Notes under the pieces: generated by a model
Database searches by the model: none
What the model was told of the DNA's origin: nothing
The model's input: the letters and a program-made list of their open reading frames with translations, nothing else
Assembly: GCF_011684115.1 (NCBI RefSeq)
Contig: NZ_JAADJV010000001.1
Coordinates: forward strand, 2,659,631-2,723,630
Origin: Rahnella aceris
Lineage (GTDB): Bacteria; Pseudomonadota; Gammaproteobacteria; Enterobacterales; Enterobacteriaceae
Direction of reading: 5' to 3'
DNA length: 64,000 nt
Shown: positions 19,641 to 28,604 of the stretch, in pieces
Layout: every line of letters begins with the position of its first letter
Position numbering within the stretch: position 1 is the stretch's first letter
Translations under genes and position numbers: made by a program

Positions 19641-20933
19641 ATGCCCGTGAAGGATTTAATTGGTATTGGTATCGGCCCTTTTAATTTAAGTCTCGCCGCC
19701 ATGGCAAAAGACACAGAAAAACTCAACGCCGCTTTCTTTGATGCTAACCCGGAATTCAGCTGGCATCCCGGTATGTTATTACCCACGGCGACCATGCAGA
19801 CCTACGTCCTGCAGGATCTGGTCACTACCGTTGCGCCGCGCAGCGAATTTTCGTTTATTAATTATCTGGTTGATCAGAAGAAGATTTACCGTTTTCTGGC
19901 CACGGAACAGCTGATCATCAGCCGCGATGAGTTTTCCGACTATCTGCGCTGGGCGTGTGACCGCATTGCGGGTTTGCATTTTTCCGAACCGGTTGAGCGC
20001 ATTGATTTCGACGATAAGCGACAGGAATTTATCGTACAGAGTGAAAAAGGCGAGCACCGCGCGCGCAATATTTGCCTCGGCACCGGCCATGCGCCGTGGA
20101 TCCCAAAACCGGCACGGGCGGCGCTGGGTGATAACTGTTTTCACGCCGCAGAAATAGAACTACGTGAGCCAGATTTCACCGGTAAACGTGTGGTTGTTGT
20201 CGGCGGCGGACAAAGCGGTGCCGACATCGTTCTCAACGCGCTGAGCGGCCACTGGGGCGAGTTCACCGAACTGAGCTGGATATCACGACGCCCTAATTTC
20301 CAGCCGCTGGATGAATCCATTTTCACCAATGAGTATTTCACGCCGGAGTATGTGAATTACTTTTATACGCTGCCGGAAGAGGTGCGCGAGCAGGAAATCG
20401 AAACACAAAAACTGCCCTCTGATGGCATCAGTTATCACACGCTCGAAGACATCTACAAGCAGCTTTATCACCGTTTCGACGTGCTGCATCAGCGGCGTAA
20501 TGTACGTTTGTTGCCGCACCGTGCACTGGATCATATCGTGCGTAATGCGGCTGGCGATTTCAGTTTGCAGGCAAAACACGGGCTGGAAAAATGCGAGGAA
20601 CATTTCAGTGCCGATATTGTGATCCTGGCAACCGGCTACCGTCCCGGTTTGCCGGATTATCTCGAGCCATTGCTGGATCGTATTCCTTATGACCGCGAGC
20701 AGCATCTGCCGCTGCAGCCGAATTTCAATCTGCGCTGGGACGGCCCGGAGCAGAACCGCATTTACGCGGTGAATGCCGGTATTCACAGCCACGGCAGCGC
20801 CGAGGGGCAACTGACACTGACTGCGTGGCGATCGGCGAAAATCCTCAATCATCTGCTGGGCGAAGCGCATTACGATCTGCGGCCGGTGCCTTCACTGGTG
20901 CAATGGTGGTCGGACGACGCGGGTAAGAAATAG
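19641..20933 (+). CDS. L-lysine/L-ornithine N-hydroxylating monooxygenase (IucD/PvdA family)
   Basis: The protein has 430 residues from ATG 19641. It closely follows E. coli IucD: DLIGIGIGPFNLSLAA (FAD-binding), SWHPGMLLPTATMQT, RVVVVGGGQSGADIVLNAL (NADPH-binding), ILATGYRPG, and a C-terminal SHGSAEGQLTLTAWRSAKIL. Such enzymes make N6-hydroxylysine or N5-hydroxyornithine for hydroxamate siderophores. Here it stands alone: no acyltransferase, NIS or NRPS synthetase, or receptor gene is adjacent. It may serve a pathway encoded elsewhere or supply a hydroxylated amino acid for another product. Lysine versus ornithine preference is not decided. Confidence 0.88.
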   Translation: MPVKDLIGIGIGPFNLSLAAMAKDTEKLNAAFFDANPEFSWHPGMLLPTATMQTYVLQDLVTTVAPRSEFSFINYLVDQKKIYRFLATEQLIISRDEFSDYLRWACDRIAGLHFSEPVERIDFDDKRQEFIVQSEKGEHRARNICLGTGHAPWIPKPARAALGDNCFHAAEIELREPDFTGKRVVVVGGGQSGADIVLNALSGHWGEFTELSWISRRPNFQPLDESIFTNEYFTPEYVNYFYTLPEEVREQEIETQKLPSDGISYHTLEDIYKQLYHRFDVLHQRRNVRLLPHRALDHIVRNAAGDFSLQAKHGLEKCEEHFSADIVILATGYRPGLPDYLEPLLDRIPYDREQHLPLQPNFNLRWDGPEQNRIYAVNAGIHSHGSAEGQLTLTAWRSAKILNHLLGEAHYDLRPVPSLVQWWSDDAGKK

Positions 20934-20943
20934 CAGGCACAAA

Positions 20944-20968
20944 AAAGCGGAGCATCAGGCTCCGCTTT
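20944..20968. terminator. Bidirectional terminator
   Basis: AAAGCGGAGC / GCTCCGCTTT with loop ATCAG, flanked by A and T runs on the two sides, lies between the convergent monooxygenase and hemolysin III genes. Confidence 0.85.
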
Positions 20969-20993
20969 CCTTTACTGAATTGAATTAAACACA

Positions 20994-21644
20994 TCAGACA
21001 TAAAAATAGATGGCTAAAAAGTGGCAGGCGCTGCCGCCGAGCACAAATCCGTGCCAGATCGCGTGGCCGAACCGAAAGCGTTTCGAGGCGTAGAAAATAA
21101 CGCCCAGCGTGTATATCACGCCGCCCAGCGCCAGCAATATCACACCGCCAAGAGAAAGTGTGGTCGCAAGCTGATAAATCACAATCAGTGACAGCCAGCC
21201 CATCGTCAGATAGGTGACCAGCGAAAGCACCTCAAAACGGTGCGCGAATGCCAGTTTAAAAATCACGCCGAACAGTGCCAGCCCCCAGATCACCGCCATT
21301 AATCCTTTCGCCAGCGGGGAATTGAGCCCGACGAGCAGGAACGGTGTGTAGGTTCCGGCGATCAGCAAATAAATCGCGCAGTGATCAAGTTTTTTCAGCC
21401 AGTATTTGGCTTTCTGATGCGGTATCGCGTGATACAGCGTGGAGGCCAGATACAGCAAAATCATGCTGCCGCCGTACAAACTATAACTGGTGATCGCCAT
21501 GGCGCTGGCGTTATCGCCAACTGCCTGAACCAGCAACAGCACCAGCCCGACAATCCCGAAAACCAGACCAACGCCGTGACTCAGGCTGTTGGCAATTTCT
21601 TCGGCCCACGGATATCCCTGTGGGGATGGAGACAACTTACCCAT
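20994..21644 (-). CDS. trhA: Hemolysin III family membrane protein (TrhA/YqfA-like)
   Basis: This 216-residue protein has about seven hydrophobic segments. The conserved N-terminal [42 protein letters not shown] and the C-terminal [20 protein letters not shown] carry the His/Asp/Ser residues typical of the PAQR/hemolysin III superfamily. Bacterial members are linked to membrane lipid homeostasis; a haemolytic role is only a historical name. The gene is monocistronic by context. Confidence 0.85.
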   Translation of the reverse strand: MGKLSPSPQGYPWAEEIANSLSHGVGLVFGIVGLVLLLVQAVGDNASAMAITSYSLYGGSMILLYLASTLYHAIPHQKAKYWLKKLDHCAIYLLIAGTYTPFLLVGLNSPLAKGLMAVIWGLALFGVIFKLAFAHRFEVLSLVTYLTMGWLSLIVIYQLATTLSLGGVILLALGGVIYTLGVIFYASKRFRFGHAIWHGFVLGGSACHFLAIYFYV

Positions 21645-21982
21645 ACGTTGAGAATCCTCAAGACAAAAAAGGGAAAATGATTGTTAATAAAACGGTTCAA
21701 CAGAATCAGATTAACTGAGAACCATTCCAGTGTACATCTGTAAGCTTAAAATGAGTATTATCTGATGTAACAGTCTCTTAGGCAGATCATCATTTCATTC
21801 ACCCCGTTGTGTGAAGCCCTTCAATTCATTCAATTTGTTTATAATTCATTCAGATTACATTTTTGAGACACATGCATTTTCCGCACCCAAAAACATGATT
21901 TTTTTATATCAAGCGACTAAGGTGTAGCGGAAAAGTGAAATAACGCCGTTTACCATGCCGTCAATATGACTAAGGTTTTAGT
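21645..21982. promoter_or_regulatory. AT-rich divergent promoter region with helically phased AATTCATTCA repeats
   Basis: The 338-bp gap between trhA and the HD-domain gene has no ORF. It holds AATTCATTCA at 21823-21832 and again at 21843-21852, exactly 20 bp (two helical turns) apart, with a related ATTTCATTCA at 21792-21801. This is the pattern of a regulator binding one face of DNA; no specific regulator is recognised. Confidence 0.4.
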
Positions 21983-22591
21983 ATGTCTGCAGCCACTACC
22001 CCGCTGAATTTCGGCGCAATGACCGAAGTTTTTCAGTTCCTGATGGAAATCGACAAACTGAAAAGCGTGCAACGTCGCACCAAAGTGTTAGGCACTGAGC
22101 GTCAGGAAAACTCCGCAGAACATAGCTGGCATTTCGCCGTGGCAGCAATGTCCCTGGCCCCTTTCGCACCGGAAGGCGTTGATATCAATAAAGTCATCCG
22201 TATGGCTTTGATCCACGACATCGTCGAAATCGATGCCGGTGATGTGCTGGTTTACGATCTCGCTGCCCGCGCAGCAGTTCACGATCAGGAAATCATTGCC
22301 GCGAAACGCCTGTTCGGCCTGCTGCCTGCACCGCTGAACACACAATTCCTGGATTTGTGGAATGAATACGAAGCGGGTGAAACCCCGGAAGCGCGCTTTG
22401 CGCTGGTGATCGACCGCGTGATGCCGATGATCATGAACCTGAATAATCAGGGGCAGAGCTGGGTGGAGAACAATATCCGTCTGGAGCAGGTGTTAGCCCG
22501 TAATGCCTTTATCGCCGATATCCATCCTGAACTGTGGCTGCATATCCGCAGTCATCTGGATAACGCCCATCAGCAGGGCTGGCTGAAGTAA
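21983..22591 (+). CDS. HD-domain phosphohydrolase (HDDC2/YfbR-like 5'-deoxynucleotidase family)
   Basis: This 202-residue protein has the metal-binding pattern of the HD superfamily: AEHSWHFAVAAMSL (first His), MALIHDIVEIDAGD (the HD pair), and a later Asp in FALVIDRVMPM. Relatives such as YfbR and HDDC2 dephosphorylate deoxynucleoside 5'-monophosphates. It is a different branch from E. coli YfbR, so substrate preference is open. It is a single gene with its own upstream region, and it is convergent with the GpdQ operon. Confidence 0.8.
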   Translation: MSAATTPLNFGAMTEVFQFLMEIDKLKSVQRRTKVLGTERQENSAEHSWHFAVAAMSLAPFAPEGVDINKVIRMALIHDIVEIDAGDVLVYDLAARAAVHDQEIIAAKRLFGLLPAPLNTQFLDLWNEYEAGETPEARFALVIDRVMPMIMNLNNQGQSWVENNIRLEQVLARNAFIADIHPELWLHIRSHLDNAHQQGWLK

Positions 22592-22598
22592 TTTTTTT

Positions 22599-22627
22599 GC
22601 TCCTTCCCCTCGTAAAGGGGAAGGAGC
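22599..22627. repeat. 12-bp-stem hairpin with CCTTCCCC/GGGGAAGG arms
   Basis: GCTCCTTCCCCT / AGGGGAAGGAGC with loop CGTAA lies between two convergent genes. The T run is on the 5' side, so it is not a textbook terminator for either strand. The arms resemble the hairpins of the longer dispersed repeats at 29349, 30167 and 39569. Confidence 0.55.
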
Positions 22628-22635
22628 GAGATCAC

Positions 22636-23943
22636 CTACTTTGGAACAGTCAGTGCCGTTGATTCCACATAAGGTTTCATGATGGTGTCGGCGTCTTTCT
22701 GTGCCTGTGCCGCCGCCGCTTCCGGCGTGACTTTCTCATCATTAACCAGCGCCGCAAGCTGATTTTCCATCGCCTGACGCACCGCCACGGTTTCATACGT
22801 CGCATACCACGGATAGGCGTATTTCAGCTGCTCCAGCGCAATCGCCGCACGCGGATCTTTCGCCAGATATTCTTTCATTTCCGGTGTGTCATAAGACGCC
22901 ATACGCGGTGAAAAATAGCCGGTAAAGCGGCTCCAGGCACCGTTCACTTTCGGGCTGACCAGATATTGCAGGAAGGTGTAAGCCGCTTTTTTCTGGTCAT
23001 CGGAAATGCCTTTAAAACTCACCAGACTCGCCCCGCCGATGGTGACACCGTTACGCACTTTGGCAGGCATCATCGCCACGCCCAGCTCAAAATCTTTAGT
23101 ATTTTCACGCATAAAGCCCAGTGCGCCGGTGCTCAGCATCGCCATGCCGAGTTTGCCGGAAAAGAACGCCGCGCTGATTTGCTTGGAGTTCAGCACTCCC
23201 GACGGCATCACTTTGTCGCGGTATACCAGATTCTGCCAGAAGCGCAGCGCGCCCAGGGTGGATGGTTTGTCGTAATACACTTCGCCCGGATAATCGGCGT
23301 TGTAATACTGGCCGCCATTGGCGCGGGTCAGTGCCGACAAAATCCAGCCGCCGTAGTCATCGTTGGTCGATGGCAACATGATCCCCCACTGACCTTTCGC
23401 CGAATCCGTCAGCTTTTTCGAGTCTTCCAGCAATTCATCCCAGTCTTTCGGCGGCGCGGTAATGCCTGCGTTAGCGAACATCGTTTTGTTGTAATAGAGA
23501 ATAGGCGTCGAATTATGGAACGGGATTGCGTAAGTGACGCCGTTAAGCTGAGCGTTCTGGCGCATGGCGGGCCAGAAGTTTTGCGTCAGGAACGGCGTGG
23601 CTTTCTGGTCGCCGAATTTGAACAGTTCGTCCATCGGCAGAATTTCGTTTTTGATCGCCAGATCCGCCGTGAAGTTAGCGGACATGATCACCAGCGCCGG
23701 TGGCTGGCCGGATTTCGCTGCCGCTTCGGCTTTCACTTTGGTGGTGTCATAACTGCCGGTAAATATCCCGCGCACTTCCACATCATTTTGTGACTGGTTA
23801 AATTCTTTGATAACGCGGGTCATTTCCATGGTCAGCTTGCCGTCAACCGGTGCAGGGAACATGAAATCGATATTTTCTTTGGCGGACGCCGTGCCTGCGG
23901 CAATAAAGCCGATGGCGAGCGCCAGCACAGATACTTTACGCAT
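22636..23943 (-). CDS. ABC transporter extracellular solute-binding protein (UgpB-like), last gene of gpd operon
   Basis: ATG 23943 is chosen: GGGAGAA precedes it, and the protein then opens with a clean signal peptide ([24 protein letters not shown]). The 435 residues belong to the family-1 sugar/glycerophosphate binding proteins (MFPAPVDGKLTMEMTRVIKEFN, AIPFHNSTPILYYNKTMF, GALGFMREN). The start overlaps the ATPase gene by 8 nt. With GpdQ in the operon the ligand is probably a glycerophosphodiester or glycerol-3-phosphate, as for UgpB, but a sugar cannot be excluded. Confidence 0.85.
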   Translation of the reverse strand: MRKVSVLALAIGFIAAGTASAKENIDFMFPAPVDGKLTMEMTRVIKEFNQSQNDVEVRGIFTGSYDTTKVKAEAAAKSGQPPALVIMSANFTADLAIKNEILPMDELFKFGDQKATPFLTQNFWPAMRQNAQLNGVTYAIPFHNSTPILYYNKTMFANAGITAPPKDWDELLEDSKKLTDSAKGQWGIMLPSTNDDYGGWILSALTRANGGQYYNADYPGEVYYDKPSTLGALRFWQNLVYRDKVMPSGVLNSKQISAAFFSGKLGMAMLSTGALGFMRENTKDFELGVAMMPAKVRNGVTIGGASLVSFKGISDDQKKAAYTFLQYLVSPKVNGAWSRFTGYFSPRMASYDTPEMKEYLAKDPRAAIALEQLKYAYPWYATYETVAVRQAMENQLAALVNDEKVTPEAAAAQAQKDADTIMKPYVESTALTVPK

Positions 23944-25045
23944 GATGGTGATTCTCCCGGTGCAGATTCTGCTGGTTTTGGCCTGAAAAAAGATGAAGGT
24001 CGTGCAAAGAGAAATACAAAGTAATGCGGTCGCCGGGTTGTGGAATGTCCCCGCTGTTTTCCCGCAGCTGGTTTTTACGTACGTAACGGATTTTCCCGAG
24101 CGGCGTGTCGGCATGGCACAGATACTCCGCGCCGAGCAGCTCGCGATAGGTCAGCGTCGCCTGCAATTGCAGGCTTTCGCCTTCCACCGGCCGGTCGCTG
24201 ATGTGTTCGGGTCTGATGCCCAGATACACCTCATCGAGCGCCTGCGCATGTTCAGTTTGCGGCAGACGGACCGGCTGGTTTTCGACTGTCAGTACGCCAG
24301 CGGCGCACGGCAGCAGAAACAGATTCATCGACGGGGTGCCGATAAATCCGGCGACAAACAGGTTGGCCGGGTGCGCGTACAGCGTTTCCGGCGCGCCAAT
24401 TTGTTGCAAATGGCCTTTATCCAGCACCGCGATCCGATCCGCCATGGTCATGGCTTCCATCTGATCGTGAGTGACATAAACGGTGCTGGTTTTCAGTTGC
24501 TGATGCAGTTGCATGATGCCGTCACGCACTTCCGTGCGCAGCCGTGCATCGAGATTCGACAGCGGTTCATCCATCAGAAACAGCTTCGGATCGCGCACAA
24601 TGGCGCGCGCCATCGCAACACGCTGACGCTGGCCGCCGGATAACTTACCGGGTTTACGTTTGAGCAACGGCTCCAGTTGTAATAATCCGGCGACACGATC
24701 CACCCGCGCCTGGTGCTGATCTTTCGGCTCATTGCGCATACGCATGCCAAAGGTGATGTTCTGTTCCACGGTCATGTGCGGGAACAGCGCGTAGTTCTGG
24801 AAGATCATTGAGAAATTTCGTTCGCGCGGCGACAGCCCGGAGATGTCATTGCCGTCGAGCATAATGCGCCCGTCGCTGACCTCTTCAAGACCCGCCAGCA
24901 GGCGCAGCAAGGTACTTTTGCCACACCCCGACGGCCCGACCAGCACCAGAAATTCGCCGTCGGCAATCTCCAGCGACAACTGATTCACCGCCGGGCTGCC
25001 TTCAAACTGTTTGGTAATATTTTCCAGACGAATGCCAGACATCAT
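23936..25045 (-). CDS. ABC transporter ATP-binding protein (UgpC/MalK type)
   Basis: This 369-residue ATPase has Walker [10 protein letters not shown] (about residues 37-45), signature LSGGQRQR, Walker [17 protein letters not shown] and the H-loop [13 protein letters not shown]-terminal OB-like regulatory domain of the MalK/UgpC class follows (GIRPEHI). It energises the two permeases encoded at 25881 and 26770. Its start codon overlaps the gpdQ stop as ATGA, so the two are translationally coupled. The C-terminal end is histidine-rich (HRENHHHA), which looks incidental. Confidence 0.9.
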   Translation of the reverse strand: MMSGIRLENITKQFEGSPAVNQLSLEIADGEFLVLVGPSGCGKSTLLRLLAGLEEVSDGRIMLDGNDISGLSPRERNFSMIFQNYALFPHMTVEQNITFGMRMRNEPKDQHQARVDRVAGLLQLEPLLKRKPGKLSGGQRQRVAMARAIVRDPKLFLMDEPLSNLDARLRTEVRDGIMQLHQQLKTSTVYVTHDQMEAMTMADRIAVLDKGHLQQIGAPETLYAHPANLFVAGFIGTPSMNLFLLPCAAGVLTVENQPVRLPQTEHAQALDEVYLGIRPEHISDRPVEGESLQLQATLTYRELLGAEYLCHADTPLGKIRYVRKNQLRENSGDIPQPGDRITLYFSLHDLHLFSGQNQQNLHRENHHHA

Positions 25046-25869
25046 TGCTCATCCGCCGGGCAACTGATTTGCGCGTCATACAGATACGGCCCCGGATATT
25101 GCGACAGCGGATGCAGATAGCTGACCAGCCCGGTGTTATCCACCAGACGGTGCATCACGCAGGCCGCCGGTTCGAGGTTATAAAACGGTGCCGGATTGTG
25201 ATGATAATACGGCACCTGATGCACCGTGCCGGGAATGGTGGTGATGATCGCCTGTTTGTACTGGGTGAAAATCAGGCGGTGCGTGTGGCCGCAGAACACG
25301 CGAACCAGCGACGGGAAACGGTCGATCAGCGCCAGCAGCTGATCGCCGTTTTCGCAGGAAATCGCGTCCATCTGCGCCGAACCCACTTTCACCGGCGGAT
25401 GGTGCATAAACACCGCCGTCGGTTTATCGCCGCCCTGCTCCAGCTGACCTTCCAGCCACGCCAGCGTTTCGAGCGTCAGGTACCCTTTCGATTCTCCGGC
25501 CAGGCTGGAATCGACAAACAGCAGACGCATCGGGAAATCATCGATGGCGTAACGCATATTTTGCGGGTCGGTACCGAGCTGCGGGCATAGCGGATGCAGC
25601 GCTTCCAGAAACTGCGCTTTGTCGTCGTGGTTGCCGGGAATGATAAACAACGGATAGCGCAGGTTGCCCAGCGTGCGGCGCGCCACTTCATATTCCTGCG
25701 GCAAACCGCAGTTAACGATATCGCCGGTGATCACCACCGCATCCGGTTGTTCTTCCAGCGCGTTAAGCTGGCTGACCACTTCGGCGTTACAGCCGTTCAC
25801 ATCGATAAAGTCATACAGTTTGCGGCCGTGGCTGCGAAAGTGCATGTCAGAAATCTGAGCTAAAAACAT
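25042..25869 (-). CDS. gpdQ: GpdQ-like glycerophosphodiesterase (binuclear metallophosphoesterase)
   Basis: Started at ATG 25869 (AGGAG upstream), the protein has 275 residues against 274 for Enterobacter GpdQ, which it resembles end to end. The metal ligands of the class III cyclic-nucleotide phosphodiesterase fold are all readable: Asp8 and His10 (ISDMHF), Asp50 (ITGDIVN), Asn and His of PGNHDDK, His of FMHHPP, and the pair in CGHTHR. GpdQ hydrolyses glycerophosphoethanolamine and similar diesters to glycerol-3-phosphate plus an alcohol. Lying between permease and ATPase genes, it probably processes the imported diester in the cytoplasm; no signal peptide is visible. Confidence 0.9.
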   Translation of the reverse strand: MFLAQISDMHFRSHGRKLYDFIDVNGCNAEVVSQLNALEEQPDAVVITGDIVNCGLPQEYEVARRTLGNLRYPLFIIPGNHDDKAQFLEALHPLCPQLGTDPQNMRYAIDDFPMRLLFVDSSLAGESKGYLTLETLAWLEGQLEQGGDKPTAVFMHHPPVKVGSAQMDAISCENGDQLLALIDRFPSLVRVFCGHTHRLIFTQYKQAIITTIPGTVHQVPYYHHNPAPFYNLEPAACVMHRLVDNTGLVSYLHPLSQYPGPYLYDAQISCPADEQ

Positions 25870-25880
25870 GGATGACTCCT

Positions 25881-26780
25881 TTATTTGATGCCCGAGAAGC
25901 CGAAGCTTTTCAGGAACTGTTTCTGAAAAATAATGAACGCCAGCATCAGCGGCAGGCACACCATCAGCGTTCCGGCAGTAATTAAGCCCCACTGCCCGCC
26001 CGATTCCGCACCCATCGCGAAAGACACCAGTCCGACGGTCAGCACCTGTTTGTCCGGATCGTTAAGCACCATCAGCGGCCACAGGTATTCATTCCAGTGA
26101 TAGGTAATGCTGACAGTGGCAAAGGCGAGGATGGCGGGCCACGACATCGGGATCAGCACGCGGAACACCACCTGCCACCAGCGGCAGCCCTCCATCAGCG
26201 CGGCTTCTTCGATTTCACGGGGAATGCTGAGAAACGCCTGACGCATCAGGAATACGCCAAACGCTGAGGCGAAATACGGCATCATCACGCCGGTCAATGT
26301 ATTGAGCAGCCCGAACTGTTTGAGGATCATCATGTTCGGCACCATCATAATCACCGGCATGATCATCAGCTGGATCAGCAGCAGGTAGAACAGTGTCTGT
26401 TTGCCGCGAAATTCGTGATATGCGAACACGTAACCGGCAGTGGTGATCGTCACCAGCTGAACCAGAAAGGTGCCGAAGGAGAAGAAAATGGTATTGGTGT
26501 AAAGCCGCAGCCAGTCGGCGCTGTCCCACGCATCACGGAAGTTTTGCAACGTCAGCGGGAAGCGCGGCAACAGCGAGGCCATATCCGGCGAAAAACTGCT
26601 TTCACTGAATGCTGACGACAGCATCCACAGGAAAGGCGCCATCCATAAAAAGGCCGCGCATAGCAGTAAAACCGGCAGTGTCGAACGGCGCGCACCGCGC
26701 AATAACATCGATGGCGAACGCACGCCCGCCCGCAATTTTTTACCGGTCATCACCGGCGCTTCAGACGTTTCAACGCTCAT
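25881..26780 (-). CDS. ABC transporter permease (UgpE/MalG type)
   Basis: From ATG 26780 (GAGGAG upstream) the protein has 299 residues and about six membrane segments. The EAA cytoplasmic loop that contacts the ATPase is [28 protein letters not shown]. The N-terminus has a 30-residue cytoplasmic tail before the first helix. It pairs with the permease at 26770-27642, whose stop region it overlaps by 11 bp. Confidence 0.88.
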   Translation of the reverse strand: MSVETSEAPVMTGKKLRAGVRSPSMLLRGARRSTLPVLLLCAAFLWMAPFLWMLSSAFSESSFSPDMASLLPRFPLTLQNFRDAWDSADWLRLYTNTIFFSFGTFLVQLVTITTAGYVFAYHEFRGKQTLFYLLLIQLMIMPVIMMVPNMMILKQFGLLNTLTGVMMPYFASAFGVFLMRQAFLSIPREIEEAALMEGCRWWQVVFRVLIPMSWPAILAFATVSITYHWNEYLWPLMVLNDPDKQVLTVGLVSFAMGAESGGQWGLITAGTLMVCLPLMLAFIIFQKQFLKSFGFSGIK

Positions 26781-27642
26781 AGTGAGCTCCTCTTTCCAGC
26801 ACACGCAGATTCAGCATCGAAAAACCAAACAGCAACACCAGCGTCAGGAATGTCGCCGCCGAAGCTTTGCCTAAATCATGGGTGTCATTCGCCAGACTCT
26901 GGATGTAATACAGCAAGACGGTAGTGGCGTTATTCGGCCCGCCCTGTGTCATCACTGCGACGTGATCTATCTGGGTAATCGAATAAATCAGCGCGATAGT
27001 GACCACAAAACTGATGGTCGGGCGCAGCAGCGGCAGCGTGATATAGAAGAAAACCTGCGGGCGCGACGCCCCTTCCATCAGCGCCGCTTCGCGTGCCGAG
27101 GCGGGGATCGACTGCAATCCGGCGAGGAAAAACAGCATGTAATAACCGGCGAATTTCCACACGCCGATCACGCTCAGCGCAATCAGCGCACTGTTGCTCA
27201 TACCGAGATAATTGTTATTCATCGGCCCGAATGCTTTCGCCAGGTAGTAATCCAGCAGCCCCATACCGGGCATGAAAATGAACAACCACAAGGTGGCGGC
27301 ACTGACCAGCGGGATAATCATCGGGAAGAAAAACGCGGTACGCAGCCAGCGGTTCAGCGAGGTGTTTTCCCACAGCGCAACCGCCAGCAGCAGCGCCAGC
27401 ATAATGCCGGGCACCACGGTCATCAGGATGTACGCCAGATTATTGAGCAGCGCGCGCCAGAAGACTGAATCCTGGATCAGGCGCAAATAGTTTTGCAGAC
27501 CGACAAACGGCGGCGCGTCTGACGACAGACGACTGTCAAACAGGCTGTCCGTCGCTGACTGAAATAAGGGGTAATAGGTGAATAAAAACAGAAAAATCAG
27601 CGTCGGCAGCAAAATCAGATAAGGGAACAACGTGCGGCGCAT
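26770..27642 (-). CDS. ABC transporter permease (UgpA/MalF type), first gene of gpd operon
   Basis: This 290-residue polytopic protein has about six hydrophobic segments and the EAA loop ASAREAALMEGASRPQVFFYITLPLLRP. It is the promoter-proximal gene of permease-permease-gpdQ-ATPase-binding protein. The 163-bp region upstream (27643-27805) must contain the promoter; I saw no convincing PhoB box there. Confidence 0.88.
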   Translation of the reverse strand: MRRTLFPYLILLPTLIFLFLFTYYPLFQSATDSLFDSRLSSDAPPFVGLQNYLRLIQDSVFWRALLNNLAYILMTVVPGIMLALLLAVALWENTSLNRWLRTAFFFPMIIPLVSAATLWLFIFMPGMGLLDYYLAKAFGPMNNNYLGMSNSALIALSVIGVWKFAGYYMLFFLAGLQSIPASAREAALMEGASRPQVFFYITLPLLRPTISFVVTIALIYSITQIDHVAVMTQGGPNNATTVLLYYIQSLANDTHDLGKASAATFLTLVLLFGFSMLNLRVLERGAHYER

Positions 27643-27793
27643 TACAGGGTACCGGTCAGCGAAATAAGGTGCCTATCCTGTCCTGCATTTGTGTCAGCCA
27701 CATGGCGGGAATGTGATGGTTATTTGAATGAAATATGAGCATTGTTACTGAACAAAATAGAGGTCGGGTTTAAGATTGAACGGTAACATGCGG

Positions 27794-27818
27794 ATAAAAC
27801 CCCCACTAAAATGGGGTT
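27794..27818 (-). terminator. Terminator of the toxin-immunity cassette, overlapping the stop codon
   Basis: On the minus strand AACCCC, a nine-base loop and GGGGTT are followed by TTTAT. The TAG stop of the immunity candidate (27806-27808) lies inside the hairpin. It separates the cassette from the gpd operon, which is read in the same direction. Confidence 0.6.
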
Positions 27819-28207
27819 GAGTTGAGGTATATAAAGACAGAATCAGATTGGTTGGTAAAACTATAAATAGTTCCTTTAACTGTAAAATAGAGATATCTGC
27901 CCTTCAATTGCATTTGGACATTTGAATCTGAAGTAAAAAGAACAGAAGGATAATCTCTGACATCCGCCAGAAACTCTTTCTCTGTTTTTACAGATGGATA
28001 AAGATAATATTTATACGTATTTTGTGTCGTTGCACCCGCACTACCTTCAGTCACATAAAGGGTATTAAACTCGCCTATACTTTCCTTTCGTATAATCGTC
28101 TGTTCATAAGGTGAAAAATCTAATACCACCTTAATTAAATATCCCAGGAAAGCTATAACCAACACGATGAAAATATATATTTTCCTAAAAACCCGTTCTT
28201 TTGGCAT
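27806..28207 (-). CDS. Candidate immunity protein, single-pass membrane protein of unknown family
   Basis: The 133 residues start at ATG 28207 (AGGA nine bases upstream; a TTG two codons earlier is less likely). The N-terminus is basic (MPKERVFRK), followed by one hydrophobic segment (about residues 9-30) and a soluble domain rich in Tyr/Thr/Val strands (KYYLYPSVKTEKEF, KGRYLYFTVKGTIYSF). The charge pattern predicts cytoplasmic N-terminus and periplasmic C-domain. I do not recognise the family. Its 5' end overlaps the toxin gene by 23 nt and base composition is AT-rich like it, so an immunity role is inferred from position. Confidence 0.6.
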   Translation of the reverse strand: MPKERVFRKIYIFIVLVIAFLGYLIKVVLDFSPYEQTIIRKESIGEFNTLYVTEGSAGATTQNTYKYYLYPSVKTEKEFLADVRDYPSVLFTSDSNVQMQLKGRYLYFTVKGTIYSFTNQSDSVFIYLNSTPF

Positions 28208-28601
28208 AATCAATTCCTGCTCTTATCCATGTCTGATCTTTAGGATCATCCCAATGGGAGTTTGGTCCCTCATAAGAATCCCATTCAGGATCATTTGTAC
28301 CTGCAAATTTTTGAGCCACGCCAGCACCTCTTAATAAAACACCAGGTGAAATACCTGCTGCTGTTCCTACAGCCCCGTAATGAAAATTCCCGAAATTTTC
28401 ATATTTTCCACCCAACTGTTTATAGTCCCAGGGTCCATGATTCCTGACCTGATTATAGAAGCATATATAAGTTAATGCAGATGGACCTTTGTGTAAACGA
28501 GCCGTCATCATATGATTACTCATAGATATGCCTGGGGGGATGATTGCAGATATATCATAAGGAGGATGTTGATTTACACCTTCTACAGGGTGTCTGGACA
28601 T
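28185..28601 (-). CDS. Polymorphic toxin type-44-like protein, T6SS cargo effector
   Basis: This 138-residue protein has no signal peptide. Residues 45-135 resemble the 'bacterial toxin 44' domain of polymorphic toxins: NHGPWDYK (54-61), ENFGNFHYGAVGTAAG (68-83), LLRGAGVAQKFAG, and an acidic/Trp-rich tail (NDPEWDSYEG, WDDPKDQTWIRAGIDY). The N-terminal 40 residues are Pro/His-rich. It begins three bases after the hcp stop codon in the same frame, and its last 23 nt overlap the candidate immunity gene. The family assignment is from memory of the motif pattern. The activity is not known to me, and the partner topology hints at a periplasmic target. Confidence 0.6.
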   Translation of the reverse strand: MSRHPVEGVNQHPPYDISAIIPPGISMSNHMMTARLHKGPSALTYICFYNQVRNHGPWDYKQLGGKYENFGNFHYGAVGTAAGISPGVLLRGAGVAQKFAGTNDPEWDSYEGPNSHWDDPKDQTWIRAGIDYAKRTGF

Positions 28602-28604
28602 AAT

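Noticed and set aside
27643..27805. Pho box upstream of the gpd operon
   Set aside because: CTGTC-like pieces occur but the two 7-bp direct repeats with correct spacing are not found on either strand.
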